From the NCBI RefSeq assembly GCF_022201045.2, contig NC_068564.1:29727001-29791000 (forward strand): 64,000 nt of DNA, in the 5' to 3' direction. This document shows positions 1 to 12,516 of this stretch, piece after piece (positions within the stretch are counted from its first letter, which is position 1; the number at the start of each line of letters is the position of its first letter). Under the pieces are notes generated by a model, which was not told where the DNA came from, did no database searches, and worked only from the letters and a program-made list of their open reading frames with translations. Source of the DNA: Citrus sinensis (Eukaryota > Streptophyta > Magnoliopsida > Sapindales > Rutaceae). A program made the position numbers and the translations under genes.

Positions 1-666
1 TTTTGCCCTCTTAGAAATTTTCAATTCTGGTTCTGTCCCTATTATACAAATTGCTGGTTAACAAAATATAAAATTACATGGTTGCATTTCAATTCCTCGT
101 ATGAGTGAGGCAGAATGTTTCTTGATCCTTCAGATATTGTGGGAGCAGATATCGCCAAACATTGGCCCAAATTAACAGACAAAGTCATCTTTTGTCTATT
201 TTAGAAGCCAAAAAAAAATTAGACAATATAATATGCTTAACACGTGCAAAATACGTGAAGGCTAATTTCCTAATGTTGGACCTATAAAATCATACTTACA
301 AGCCACATGAAATTCAAGCTCGATTCACATTGAATGCTACTTGTTGCTAGAATTTAGTTTCGTTTTCCAACCGGGCAATTTGAAACATGAACTGCTAATT
401 TTCATTCCTTGCCAACCCACGTTAAAATTTGCCATTTCAGTAATCATAGAATCTCAAAATTAAAAAAATTCTTTGCCCAAATAAAGATTTTTTTTTTCGA
501 TAAACTCTGCATGATGTTTCCTGTATTTAGAAAATTTTAAAAAAGAGAGGATATTTTTCCAAATTTAGATTTTACTTGTCTATATAAAGCATTATCTTGA
601 GCACGAAAAGAGTAAGAATTTGATACATCATACATGCCCATTGTTTTTAACTAGTTAGTTCTTGAA
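1..666 (+). promoter_or_regulatory. Upstream region of beta-galactosidase copy 1
   Basis: AT-rich, non-coding. A TATA box (TATATAAA) lies at 581-588, about 80 bases before the start codon at 667. It is followed by a short string, ACTTGAGCACGAA-like, that recurs downstream of the TATA box of copy 2 (7013-7020). Sequence from about 350 on (GAATTTAGTTT..., ...CATGAACTGCT...) also recurs near 6755-6800, so the duplicated block appears to include the proximal promoter. Nothing else recognisable before position 350. Confidence 0.6.
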
Positions 667-3600
667 ATGGCTTCTTCTGGGACCCAATTTGTCCTCGTTG
701 CGAGTTTGGCTTTGTTGTGTTCGTGCTTAGCAATCAAGGTTGAATATGATGCAAATGCCATTATCATTGATGGGAAACGTAAAGTCATCATCGCTGGTTC
801 AATCCATTACCCCCGCAGCACCCCTGAGGTATCTCCTATTAATTAATATTAATATATGTTTTTTCTTTCTTTCTTTTTTTTTTAACCCCTGCATGTGCTG
901 ACTTCATTTGTAAATGTGATAAACAGATGTGGCCAGATTTGATTCGGAAGGCAAAGGAGGGAGGGGTTGATGCGATTGAAACATACATCTTCTGGGATGT
1001 CCATGAGCCTCAGCGTCGCAAGGTTTGAATCAAAATGTTCCTGTAATGCCAGTACCTTTCAGCTCAAGAAACCAGACTGCCTAAGCCTAATGATCTTTAT
1101 TGTGTCATTTGTTTTGCAACGGCTTAATTATTAGTATGATTTCTCTGGAAATCTGGACTTCGTGAAGTTCTTCAAGCTTGTCCAAGACGCTGGACTTTAT
1201 GCCATTATTCGGATTGGCCCGTACGTCTGTGCAGAATGGAATTATGGGTATGTTTTGTATAATTAATATATATCCAGAAATGATTGACGTAATTAATAAG
1301 TTCTGACACAAACATATTAACACACGTGATGCCTTTTTTGTATCAGAGGATTCCCAATGTGGCTGCACAATACTCCTGGGATCCAACTAAGAACAAACAA
1401 TGACATCTTCAAGGTTTCAATTTTATTTTTTCCGCAAACTTGTTAATGTTCTGTTTTCAGACAATGCTCATTAATTGTGTAGCAATCTTTTAATTCTTCA
1501 TACAGAATGAAATGCAAGTATTTACCACCAAGATTGTCAACATGTGCAAAGAAGCAAACCTATTTGCCTCACAGGGAGGTCCAATTATTTTGGCCCAGGT
1601 TTGTACACAGCCTCAAATGTGTTAATGCTACAATTGATGTTGTTCCCGGTATTAGTCTCATTAAGAGTTTGGAGTTTTTGGGTTCTGAACATTACAGATT
1701 GAGAATGAATATGGAAATATCATGGAAAAGTATGGAGATGCAGGGAAGAAATACATCAAATGGTGTGCAAATATGGCTGTGGCCCAAAATATTAGCGAAC
1801 CATGGATTATGTGCCAGCAAAGCGACGCTCCGGAGCCTATGGTTCTTTATTTCTGCGCCCAATTCAATCTAATTCTTGCTTTTTTAATTAATTATGGGGT
1901 TACCAAACTCAAAAGTTTCTATAATCTAATTTACAGATCAACACATGCAATGGGTTTTACTGTGATCAATTCACGCCAAACAATCCCAAGAGCCCTAAGA
2001 TGTGGACTGAAAACTGGACAGGATGGTGTGTTTAATTCTTGTCTTATTAATGAGCAGCTCTTTCGACTTTCATCATCTTCCCCCATGTCATAAATATCAA
2101 AATTACGTGCTTCCAGGTTCAAGCTTTGGGGTGGCAGAGACCCACAGAGAACTGCCGAGGATCTGGCGTTTTCAGTTGCACGCTTTTTCCAGACTGGTGG
2201 AGTGTTGAACAATTACTACATGGTTGGTCCAAGCTAATATGGAATATCTCTGATATTAATTTTTCAGCATCTGTAATATCTTGAATATAATGCAATATTT
2301 TTCTTTATACCGTACTCCTGAGTAGTATCACGGAGGAACAAACTTCGGCCGCACAGCAGGAGGTCCTTATATTGCAACATCATATGATTACAATGCGCCA
2401 CTCGATGAGTATGGTAATCAAAATCAATCATATAAGACAGATTTAATTTTTCTAATCACTTATATTCATTATTATTATCATAAACATCGTGAACAAAAGT
2501 TGTAAATTTCAGGCAACTTGAACCAGCCGAAATGGGGACATCTCAAGCAACTCCACGAAGCTATTAAACAGGCAGAAAAGTTTTTCACCGATGGCATAGT
2601 GGAAACCAAGAATATCAGTACATATGTTAATGTAAGTGGCGATAAGAATCATATAAGAATTCATGAATTCATAGTATTCATAGGTTATGGGAAAAAAAAA
2701 AGAGAAGAAAGAAAATTGATGTGAATCTCATTGTGGTGATCAGCTGACGCAATTCACTGTTAAGGCTACCGGTGAAAGATTCTGTATGTTGAGCAATGGT
2801 GACAATACAGGGGATTACACCGCTGACCTAGGACCGGATGGCAAGTTTTTTGTCCCGGCTTGGTCTGTCACTTTTCTTCAGGGCTGCACTGAGGAAGTTT
2901 ATAATACTGCAAAGGTATAAGTTCCTTCCTAAAATACTTGAAACAGTGATCCTCATGTATGTTGATATAACTTTCATCTACAGATTAACACTCAGAGATC
3001 TGTAATGGTTAATAAGCATAGCCACGAAAATGAAAAACCAGCTAAACTCGCCTGGGCGTGGACACCAGAACCCATTCAAGATACCCTGGATGGGAATGGT
3101 AAATTTAAAGCAGCACGGCTTCTTGATCAGAAAGAGGCATCTGGTGATGGTAGTGACTACTTATGGTACATGACCAGGTAATTAAGAATTTCCTCATAGT
3201 TTCTTAAAACTTCATTTTACTGGGGATCAATAGATGGTATATGTGATTAAGTCCATTTCTACAGAGTGGACACCAAAGATATGTCTTTGGAGAATGCGAC
3301 TCTGCGGGTGAGCACAAAAGGCCATGGACTTCACGCTTATGTCAACGGCCAGCTCATAGGTAGTACCATTCTGATGCATTTGATTTCGCTGAATTAAGAT
3401 TATCACTTATCCTCAACATTTCTGTTCTGTTTGCAATAACAGGCACACAATTCTCCAGGCAAGCCACCGGGCAGCAGATGGTCACTGGAGACGATTACAG
3501 TTTTGGGTTCGACAAAGCTGTTTCTTCCCTGAAAAAAGGCGTCAATGTTATAAGCTTACTCAGCGTTACTGTTGGATTGACGGTGTGTATACTGTTTTCT

Positions 3601-4903
3601 TATGCAGAAGTTACCGCAAAAAGTTGACGTTGGCACGTTTTCTAATTAATGGTCTAATGAATGTTCTCAGAATTATGGTGCATTTTATGACTTGCATCCA
3701 ACTGGCCTAGTTGAAGGTTCGGTTCTATTGAGAGAAAAAGGAAAAGATATAATAGATGCGACAGGATACGAATGGTCTTACAAGGTACCTGCTTCTAAAG
3801 CGTACCAAAAATTTTATAATCCAATCATCAATACTACTTTGAGAACATGGTATTATTATTTTACTATCCAATCATCCATACATGATTGTTGTTGCTGGTG
3901 AAGGTGGGGTTGAACGGTGAGGCCCAACATTTTTATGATCCAAATTCAAAAAATGTCAACTGGAGCTGCACAGATGTTCCCAAAGATAGACCCATGACAT
4001 GGTATAAGGTATCATATTATATTAGTACACTTCCCTCGACACTCTGCACTTCGTTTTCATATCTTGTAAGCATGAATTCTGACAAATTAGGTCTAATTGG
4101 GTGTCACTGTTTACAGACCAGCTTCAAGACACCTCCAGGAAAAGAGGCAGTGGTGGTGGACTTGCTAGGCATGGGCAAAGGGCACGCCTGGGTGAATGGG
4201 AGAAGCATCGGGCGTTACTGGCCAACACAAATAGCTGAAACCTCCGGGTGTGATCCTCATTGTAACTATCGAGGAACGTACAAAGATGACAAATGCAGGA
4301 CTAATTGTGGCAATCCTTCTCAAAGATGGTAAGACGAAAAACACTAGAGAATCTGTTGAACACATTTCGAATGATCCCCCAGAAATGTAACAAGTTTAAA
4401 ACTGTGTCACCAAATCAGGTACCATGTGCCCAGATCATTCCTGAACAAAAACGCCGACAACACATTGATTTTGTTCGAGGAAGTAGGCGGGGCTCCCTGG
4501 AACGTGACATTCCAGGTTGTCACGGTCGGTACTGTTTGTGCAAATGCTCAGGAGGGAAACAAAGTCGAGTTACGCTGCCAAGGTCATCGTAAAATCTCCG
4601 AAATCCAATTCGCTAGCTTTGGTGATCCACGGGGAACATGCGGCTCCTTCAGTGTAGGCAATCATCAGGCCGATCAGACCGTCTCTGTCGTGGAAAAGGT
4701 AATAAAATAAAATGAGGAAAGGCAAAAAAAAAAAATTACATGTCCTTCTTTCTTGATAAAATTAAAAGTTTTAATTTAATTTTGTGTCGCAGCTCTGCCT
4801 TGGGAAGCCGAGTTGCTCGATTGAGGTGTCGCAATCGACATTTGGACATAGCAGCCTGGGCAATCTTACGTCAAGGCTGGCAGTGCAAGCTGTTTGTAAA
4901 TGA
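667..4903 (+). CDS. GH35 beta-galactosidase with C-terminal lectin-like domain, copy 1 (BGAL7/BGAL15-like)
   Basis: Beta-galactosidase of glycoside hydrolase family 35, expected to be secreted and to trim galactosyl residues from cell-wall polysaccharides. Nineteen exons: 667-828, 927-1022, 1135-1247, 1347-1413, 1506-1598, 1698-1841, 1937-2025, 2117-2222, 2326-2413, 2513-2631, 2744-2914, 2984-3177, 3265-3359, 3443-3582, 3671-3784, 3904-4008, 4117-4328, 4419-4698, 4793-4903. All introns are GT-AG and the spliced frame gives 832 aa. Residues 1-22 look like a signal peptide. The GH35 signature [13 protein letters not shown] is at 170-182, with the predicted acid/base Glu181. The predicted nucleophile is Glu250 in WTENWTGW; the same numbering is known for tomato TBG4. 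A cysteine-rich SUEL/galactose-lectin-like domain spans about 743-831. Residue 78 is Asp in FWDVHEP, where copy 2 has Asn. A polyadenylation-like AATAAA is at 5009-5014. Assignment to the BGAL7/15 branch is inferred from the lectin domain and general similarity. Confidence 0.93.
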
Positions 4904-7012
4904 AGCTATTAATATGCGTACGTAAGACTTCAAAATTTGTTGAACAAATAGAGGAAGAGACTCGAGAGACCAGTACTTCATTATTTGTGTATTTTTAATT
5001 TTCGTATGAATAAATAAGAAAGAAAAGGAAATTTTCTTTCATGTCTGTGGTTTCATCAACGGCAATGGATTATTACATTCCCAGCGCATTTTCATTCTAA
5101 AACGACATAATAAATCTTATGAGAAGTAATAATACTTGCAACAAGCATTAAACAGTCACCAACTATGTGTTGTAAGCATCAAATCACATCATTACTCGAC
5201 TTTCTTGACCATCAATATTTGGATGATAATAAACAATAATTAGTATATTGATATCTTAACCATAGCTATACTTGTATTGTTTAAGTTTAAGGATTAGGAA
5301 CTCTTTCTATTTGGGCTCCCTTAAACTTTTAGTGATCTTATAACCACGTCTTCGGGTTGTAGTGTATATATAAGAGTTTTTTTTTTTTAATTAATCAACA
5401 ATCATCACTTAAATTTTTTTTTATCATTGTGACTTATGAGCCGATAAGGTCAAAGCTCTAATAGTAAACTTATATATTAGCTATCCGTGATCCAATTATG
5501 CCTAAATTTTAAAATTACTATAAAAAAAAAGGTTATATAACTCATTTTCAAAGTGATCAAACCACTCTTCTGAAATATAACTTGCTTATCAAAATAACAA
5601 ATTGAATAGCTAGTTCTTAAGAGAATGGAACTAGTGAGCTCCTTAAATACAAAATTAATAATTTTAGAGGATTAATATTGTTTGACTAGTTTAAGACTTA
5701 TAACATATCAAATGATTATAAGAAATATTGTAGTCTATCATTTTGTCACCAAATCTTCATAAAACTTATTATTTTACTATATTTCTGTTAGTACTATTAG
5801 TTGACTAGTTATTTAACTAATAAATTACTAATTTTACCCTAAAAAAACTATACAAATAGAGGTATCAAATAGTATATTCATAGGCTTGTAGAAATTATTT
5901 TTTACTACTTTATATTTTGAGTTTATAATTTTGTAATACTTTGATACTTTTTTTGATTAAAAAAACCATATAAAGAATAAAATTGGTATTTTACCACTCT
6001 AACTAGTCAACTAATGATACTAATGGAAACATAATAAAATGACAAGTTTTATAAGGTAAACGAATAAATTATCATATTTCTTATAGTCATTTGATATATT
6101 GTAACTCTTAAAGGAGTTAAACGATAACAACCCTAATATTTAATATTATCAAGCGTATATATGAGATTATATTAGATCCTATTTACCCCCTAAAAAATTA
6201 TTGTATCCTAAAATACTTTCAAATTCGATTTTTTCTTAAAAAATGTCCTGTTGAATTAAGAGACCAACCAACTAAACTACTCATTTAAGATTATGTTGAG
6301 TTGTGTCTAATATTAGATAGTATTAGAGAGCTACTTGCACTAGTTAATTTTTTGAAGTGGATAAATAGACATCCTAAGTGTATTCAGTAATAAATTAAAA
6401 TCTTAGTTCCACATGTAAGACTTGATTTTAACAATCATAGCGAAGCCAAGAACTTACCTCCCGCCCGGCCTGTAGCTATCAGATTCTTCTAGTTTCCGGG
6501 CAATTTAAATGGTTCCAAAGAGAACAAAAGAGCCGGAAACAGTTTGGGTTTAACTGTATTACTAAAAATTTTCTAGTCAACCCAACACCAAATTAAATTC
6601 TCATGAACAAATGGATTATACAACTAGCTATCAGATTCTTTTTAAATTTTAAAATCTAAGTAAATTAAAGATAAGAAGCTGAAAGAAATTAGGAGATAAA
6701 TAATAAATTAATTAAAGTAGAATAATAATAACAATAATATTATAACTAATCTCGTTAGAATTTAGTTTTGTAATCCAACGAGGCATTTGCAAATCATGAA
6801 CTGCTGTTCAGTTCTATTCTATACACGTTTGACAGTTAAGGGTAAATGAAAGGATTGAAGGTTGTAGTGCAATCTTATCCAAAGCTTAATTGTTGATGGC
6901 TCTCATTCAGTTATCAACTGCATGCAAACCCTCAAAACGGAGTTTTTCTGTCAAAGCTTATACGTTTTCTAAATTTAGATAGTTGCAGTGTTTGTTAGAT
7001 AACACCTTTGCC
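4904..7012. other. Interval between the two beta-galactosidase genes
   Basis: No gene seen. The first 300 bases (3' UTR and downstream) resemble the region after copy 2 at about 11318-11620, and the last 260 resemble the region before copy 1, so these belong to the duplicated unit. The middle, about 5210-6755, is absent from the other flanks. It holds an inverted-repeat element (5668-6134) and AT-rich DNA with no recognised coding potential. Confidence 0.55.
5668..6134. mobile_element. 467-bp inverted-repeat (fold-back) MITE-like element
   Basis: The left arm reads AGGATTAATATTGTTTGACT and the reverse complement of the right end reads AGGGTTGTTATCGTTTAACT. The arms stay alignable for about 150 bases, sharing for example ATATCAAATGA.TATAAGAAATAT and ATTAGTTGACTAGTTA. 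There is no coding capacity. I could not find a clean target-site duplication, so the exact ends and superfamily are open. It sits between the duplicated beta-galactosidase genes. Confidence 0.6.
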
Positions 7013-7020
7013 TATATAAG
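7013..7020 (+). promoter_or_regulatory. TATA box of beta-galactosidase copy 2
   Basis: TATATAAG about 130 bases before the start codon at 7152, followed by CATCAACTTGAGCACGAA. That string matches the sequence after the TATA box of copy 1, so the core promoter was duplicated with the gene. Confidence 0.55.
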
Positions 7021-7151
7021 CATCAACTTGAGCACGAATTGAGCAGACAACACAACCATGAACCGCAATTACTTGTAAAATCCAAGCTTTACTGCTTTTC
7101 TCTCGTCGTTTGTAGAAATTTTTGAATTCGAACGAAAAATTGTTTTAAGTG

Positions 7152-10100
7152 ATGGCTTCTTCTCGGACAGAATTTGTTCTTGTAGCCGGTTTGGCTATGC
7201 TGTGTTCATGCTTAGCAATCAAGGTTGAATATGATGCAAATGCCCTTATCATTGATGGGCAGCGTAAAGTCATCATTTCTGGCTCAATCCACTATCCCCG
7301 CAGCACCCCTGAGGTATCTCAAATTAAGATATCCTATTAGAGCACGGTTAAACAAAACTTGTGCATGTGCTGACTTCATTCGCAAATGTGATGTAAATGT
7401 GATATACAGATGTGGCCTGATCTGATTCAGAAGGCAAAGGATGGAGGGCTTGATGCTATTGAAACGTATATCTTCTGGAATGTCCACGAGCCTCGGCGTC
7501 GCGAGGTTTGAAGCAAAATGTTCCTCTAATGCTAGTACCTTTAAGCTCAAGAAATTAAAATGCCTAGCTTAATGATGTTTGTTGTGTTACTTGTTTTGCA
7601 ATGGATTAGTATGACTTTTCTGGAAATCTGGACTTCGTCAAGTTCTTCAAGCTAGTTCAAGATGCTGGACTACATGCCATTCTTCGAATTGGCCCATACG
7701 TCTGTGCTGAATGGAATTATGGGTATGTTTCTGTTTTAATTTATATATCATTTATCTAGAAGAGATTTACAACATCGCTAAGTTCCGACACATGTATGCT
7801 TCTTTTCTATCAGAGGATTCCCCATGTGGCTGCACAATACTCCTGGGATCCAACTAAGAACAGACAACGACATTTTCAAGGTTAAATTTCATTTTTCCTA
7901 AATGCCTGAAACTTGTTGACGTTCTATTTTATGCATGGCATTTCTAAATCCTACTTCTCCATACAGAATGAAATGCAAGTATTTACCACCAAGATTGTCA
8001 ACATGTGCAAAGAAGCAAACCTATTTGCCTCACAGGGAGGTCCAATCATTTTGGCCCAGGTTTGTACACGGCCTCAAACGTGTTAATGCTACAATTGATG
8101 TTGTTCCAGGTATTAGTCTCATTAAGAGTTTGGAGTTTTTGGGTTCTGAACATTACAGATTGAGAATGAATATGGAAATATCATGGAGAAGTATGGAGAT
8201 GCAGGGAAGCAATACATTAAATGGTGTGCAAATATGGCCGTGGCCCAAAATATTAGTGAACCATGGATCATGTGCCAGCAAAGCGACGCTCCAGAGTCTA
8301 TGGTTCTGTATTTCTGCGCCCAATTCAATCTAATTCTTACTTTTTTAATTAATTATGGGGTTACCAAACTCAAAAGTTTCTATAATCTAATTTACAGATC
8401 AACACATGCAATGGGTTCTATTGTGATCAATTCAAGCCAAACAATCCCAAGAGCCCCAAAATGTGGACTGAAAACTGGACAGGATGGTGTGTTTAATTAT
8501 TGTCTTATTAATGGGCAGCTCTTTCGACTTTCATCATCTTCACCCATGTCATAAATATCAAATTTATTTGCTTCCAGGTTCAAGCTTTGGGGTGGTAGAG
8601 ATCCACAGAGAACTGCCGAGGATCTGGCTTTTTCAGTTGCACGCTTTTTCCAAAATGGAGGAGTGTTGAACAATTATTACATGGTTGGTCTAAGCTAAGA
8701 TTCCACTCTTCTGAGAATTTCCATCCAATGGGTGTAGTTTCTTCAATATTATGAAAATCTTTGTTTCTTTTCCTGAAATCAGTATCATGGAGGAACAAAC
8801 TTTGGCCGTACAGCAGGAGGACCTTATATTGCAACATCATATGATTACAATGCACCACTTGATGAATACGGTAATGAAGATCGATCATATATGATATATT
8901 AGACTTTCTGATCATTGATATTGATTATTATTTGTGAACTTTATGAACTAAAATTGTGAGTTTCAGGTAACTTGAACCAGCCCAAGTGGGGACATCTCAA
9001 GCAACTTCATGCTTCTATTAAACAGGCAGAAAAGTTTCTCACAAATGGCACAGTGGAAACCAAGAGTGTTATGAATTTTGTTGATGTAAGTGGCATTAAT
9101 ATCATACAAAAATTCATTAGCTAAAATAGTATATTGATGTGATTTCATTGTGTTGATCAGCTCACAAAATTCACCCTTAATGCTACCGGGGAAAGATTCT
9201 GCATGTTGAGCAACAGTGACAATACAGGTGATTACACCGCTGACCTGGGAGAGGATGGGAAGTTCTTTGTGCCTGCTTGGTCTGTCACTTTCCTTCAAAA
9301 TTGTAGCAAGGAGGTTTACAACACAGCAAAGGTAACGGTGGATAGATCAAGCAATAAAATCTTTCTATATTCCCTCTTAAAGACTTGAAACAGAAAATGC
9401 TCATTCATGTTGAATTGCTTTCATCCACAGATTAACACTCAGACCTCTGTAATGGTGACGAAACATAGTGAAGAGGATGCATATGGGAATGAAGTTAAAC
9501 CAGCTAAATTCTCCTGGATGTGGGCACCAGAACCTATTCAAGACACCCTCAAAGGGAATGGAAGATTTGAAGCAGCACAGCTTCTGGACCAGAAGGAGGC
9601 ATCTGGTGATGTTAGTGACTACTTATGGTATATGACCAGGTAAATTTCCTCAAAATTTCCTGGACTTCAATGCACCAGAAACCAATAGGAAGAAATAATA
9701 TTGATGTGTTCTTACAGTGTGGACACTAGAAACATTTCTTTGAAGAATATGACTCTGCGTGTGAGCACAAATGGCCATGGACTTCATGCATATGTTAACG
9801 GCAAACTCATTGGTAGTACTATTTTGATGCATTTGATTTCTGTACAAAGATTTTCCTTTTTTCGGTCATTGTTACTGACTCTGTCGTGATAACAGGCTCA
9901 CAATTCTCCAGGCAAGCTAAGGGGCAACAAATGGTCACTGGAGATGATTACAGTTTTGGGTTTGACAAAGCTGTTTCTCTGAAAAAAGGCCTCAATGTCA
10001 TAAGTTTACTCAGTGTCACAGTTGGATTGGCGGTATGTTTTTTTCTGTAGAATTTACTGCAAAACTAATAATCGGTCTCATTAATGGTAGAATGAATGGT

Positions 10101-11292
10101 GCAGAACTATGGTGCATTTTATGACTTGAAACCTACTGGCTTAATTAATGGCGGCGTTCTGTTGAACGGAAAAGGAAATAATAGTATCAATGCAACAACA
10201 TACCAATGGTCTTATAAGGTACTTACTACTGAAACATACCAAAGATTTTACCATCCAATCATCAATAATACTTGGAATATGTACCTGATTGTCATTGCTG
10301 GTGAAGGTGGGGTTGAACGGTGAGGCCCAACAATTCCATGATCCAAATTCACGCAATGCCAACTGGAACTCCACAAAGGTCCCCAAAAATAGACCAATGA
10401 CATGGTACAAGGTATTATAAAAAACAATTCCCTCAACACTTTTTCATTGAATAATTTCTACATCTTGTAAGAATGAATTCTGACGTAGGTGTAACTGGGT
10501 GTTTACTGTTTACAGACCAGCTTCAAGACTCCTTCAGGTGAAGAGCCAGTGGTGTTAGATTTGCTAGGCATGGGGAAGGGGCATGCCTGGGTGAATGGGA
10601 AGAGCATTGGGCGTTACTGGCCTACACAAATAGCTGAGACCACCGGATGTGATGCTCACTGCAACTACAAGGGATCGTATAATGATGGCAAGTGCAGGAC
10701 TAATTGCGGCAATCCTTCTCAAAGATGGTAAAACACTCGAGCTTTTGTCAAACAAATTTGTAATCAAGCACAGAAATGTAACTTTTTAAAACCGTGTTTC
10801 AAATCAGGTACCATGTGCCCAGATCATTCCTGAACAACAACGCCGATAACACATTGATTTTGTTCGAGGAAGTAGGCGGGGCTCCCTGGAACGTGACACT
10901 CCAGGTCGTCACAGTTGGTACTGTTTGCGCAAATGCTTACGAAGGAAACAATCTCGAACTCTACTGCCAAGGTGACAGAAGAATCTCCGAAATCCAATTT
11001 GCTAGCTTCGGTGATCCACAGGGAACATGCGGCTCCTTCAGTTTAGGCAATTATCAGGCAACTCAGAGCGTTGCTGTCGTGGAAAAGGTAATCAAAAGAG
11101 AACATCAAACATTATGCTCCCTTGAAACAAATTCATCTATGACGCAATTGTTGTTGAAAGTTAATTCTATCTATCTTGCAGCTTTGTGCTGGGAGGCCGA
11201 GTTGTTTGATTGACGTGTCGCAGTCGACATTTGGAATTAGCAGCTGGGGCAACTTTACATCGAGGCTAGCTGTTCAAGCTGTTTGTAAATGA
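7152..11292 (+). CDS. GH35 beta-galactosidase with C-terminal lectin-like domain, copy 2 (BGAL7/BGAL15-like)
   Basis: Tandem paralogue of the gene at 667-4903, with all 18 intron positions and phases conserved. Exons: 7152-7313, 7410-7505, 7610-7722, 7814-7880, 7967-8059, 8159-8302, 8398-8486, 8578-8683, 8783-8870, 8967-9085, 9161-9331, 9431-9639, 9718-9812, 9896-10032, 10105-10218, 10307-10411, 10516-10727, 10808-11087, 11182-11292. The spliced product is 836 aa: five residues longer than copy 1 in exon 12 (around [13 protein letters not shown]) and one shorter in exon 14 (one Ser lost before LKKG). Signal peptide about 1-22; [13 protein letters not shown] at 170-182 with predicted acid/base Glu181; WTENWTGW with predicted nucleophile Glu250; C-terminal lectin-like Cys-rich domain. 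It looks fully functional. Start: the ATG at 7152 aligns with that of copy 1. Exons 5-8 and their introns are nearly identical to copy 1, unlike the rest. AATAAA at 11390-11395. Confidence 0.93.
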
Positions 11293-11799
11293 AGGAATGG
11301 GACTTCAAATCTAAAATGTTGTTGATCAAAGAGAGGATAATATAAAGATGTAATCAAATTATTTAATTTATTTGTATTATTTTCAGATAAATAAATAAGA
11401 AGGGTTTCTTTAATTTAAAATAAAAAAATAAAAATTGCCCTTTTCATATCATTTTCAGAGTTTCTTATATCCCTGTTTATCAAACGCAATGTATACTATA
11501 TTCCTAGCACATTTTCATTGGAGGTGAAAAAAGCAAAAACTCATTCCTCGCGACAAACCACACTCAATTATTAAGCACTATATTGCAAACATCAAGTCAC
11601 ATCACGAGTTTCAACATTACCCAAAAATTTATTCCTACAGACAAAAGCAGGTGGCATCTCAAAAGTTTAGTTAAAATACAAACATTCGTCGAATTTGCAA
11701 GTAGAACACTTTAAACTTTACAAAAACAACCCTTTACTCCGTAATCTATCAAGTTTTTTTTGTTAATTTAAAAAAAAAAAAATAAACAAATAAACAACC
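11293..11799. other. Gap between convergent beta-galactosidase copy 2 and ERF gene
   Basis: AT-rich 3' flanks of both genes. The first 330 bases resemble the sequence following copy 1 (about 4904-5210). No other feature seen. Confidence 0.5.
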
Positions 11800-12234
11800 T
11801 CAAAAGGTCCACAGACCAGGTGACTGATAGAATGCCCCATCGACGCCCACATCATCAACTCCGTAACCGCTACTAGAACCTGAAGCGGAAACGACAGCCG
11901 CCTCATTAGATCCTAAATCCTCCACCGATTGGGCCGGAGCCCTTCGGGCATGCCGAAACGCAAATTCCTGAATCTGGACTGGCGTCATTTCATCCGCCAA
12001 CGGAATCTCCGGGGGGTTATCGGGGAAATTGAGCGTCGCGGAGGATCCACGTAAGCAAACGACAGCCGCATCGTACGCTCTAGCAGCTTCGTCCGCCGTC
12101 TTGTAAGAACCCAACCAAATTCTGCCTCTGCTGTTAGGTTGCCGAACTTCCGCCACCCATTTGCCCCACTTCCGCATCCTCACTCCCTTGTATCTCCCGT
12201 TATTGCCTTCTCTTCCGCCGCTCGGCCTCACCAT
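11800..12234 (-). CDS. AP2/ERF transcription factor, DREB-type (group II / A-5-like), 144 aa
   Basis: Intronless gene for a small single-AP2-domain transcription factor, nuclear by family. The AP2/ERF DNA-binding domain spans about residues 14-71, from [14 protein letters not shown] through the WLGSY element (40-44) to LNFPDNPP. Val27 within WVAEVR is the DREB-type residue; ERF-subfamily proteins usually have Ala there. The position usually Glu in DREB or Asp in ERF proteins is Gln32. The tail is short and acidic/Ser-rich and ends GLWTF; the other ERF in this window ends in a similar LWNF. Length and layout resemble the ERF016-ERF019 type of Arabidopsis, but I cannot assign an orthologue. Start: ATG at 12234, with the AP2 domain immediately after. 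Two G-boxes lie upstream at 12482-12516. Confidence 0.88.
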   Translation of the reverse strand: MVRPSGGREGNNGRYKGVRMRKWGKWVAEVRQPNSRGRIWLGSYKTADEAARAYDAAVVCLRGSSATLNFPDNPPEIPLADEMTPVQIQEFAFRHARRAPAQSVEDLGSNEAAVVSASGSSSGYGVDDVGVDGAFYQSPGLWTF

Positions 12235-12481
12235 AATTGGAAATTATTTCCTTTAATGCAAAGCAAGCACCGGCTTTCGGCTTTAAAATAAACCGATTTT
12301 GTCAGCGGACGTGGAGATGGAGAATTAAGAGACGGAAGCAGAATGAAGGAATCCCGTGGGCTTTGTGGAAGAGTGACACGTAACCCCGCAGCTTTTTTTT
12401 TTTTACATTTGCTGGTTCGGGGCTACGTGGAGCTTATTGGTGGCTTGGGTGTGGACCGTTGGATCTGGGGTCGGGATCTGA

Positions 12482-12516
12482 CACGTGCATTAGAGATGCA
12501 ATGATGTGAACACGTG
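12482..12516 (-). promoter_or_regulatory. Pair of G-box (CACGTG) motifs upstream of the ERF gene
   Basis: CACGTG occurs at 12482-12487 and 12511-12516, about 250 and 280 bases upstream of the ERF start codon at 12234. G-boxes are bound by bZIP and bHLH factors. The other ERF gene also has one G-box about 300 bases upstream (21413-21418). Function is inferred from the motif alone. Confidence 0.4.

Noticed and set aside
1105..1386. Minus-strand 93-codon frame inside beta-galactosidase copy 1
   Set aside because: It overlaps true exons 3 and 4 and an intron in antisense, and has no domain.
1722..2208. Frames running through introns 6 and 7 of copy 1 (and 8183-8669 in copy 2)
   Set aside because: They read exon sequence in a shifted frame and continue through introns. 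The homologous positions in both copies show the same artefact.
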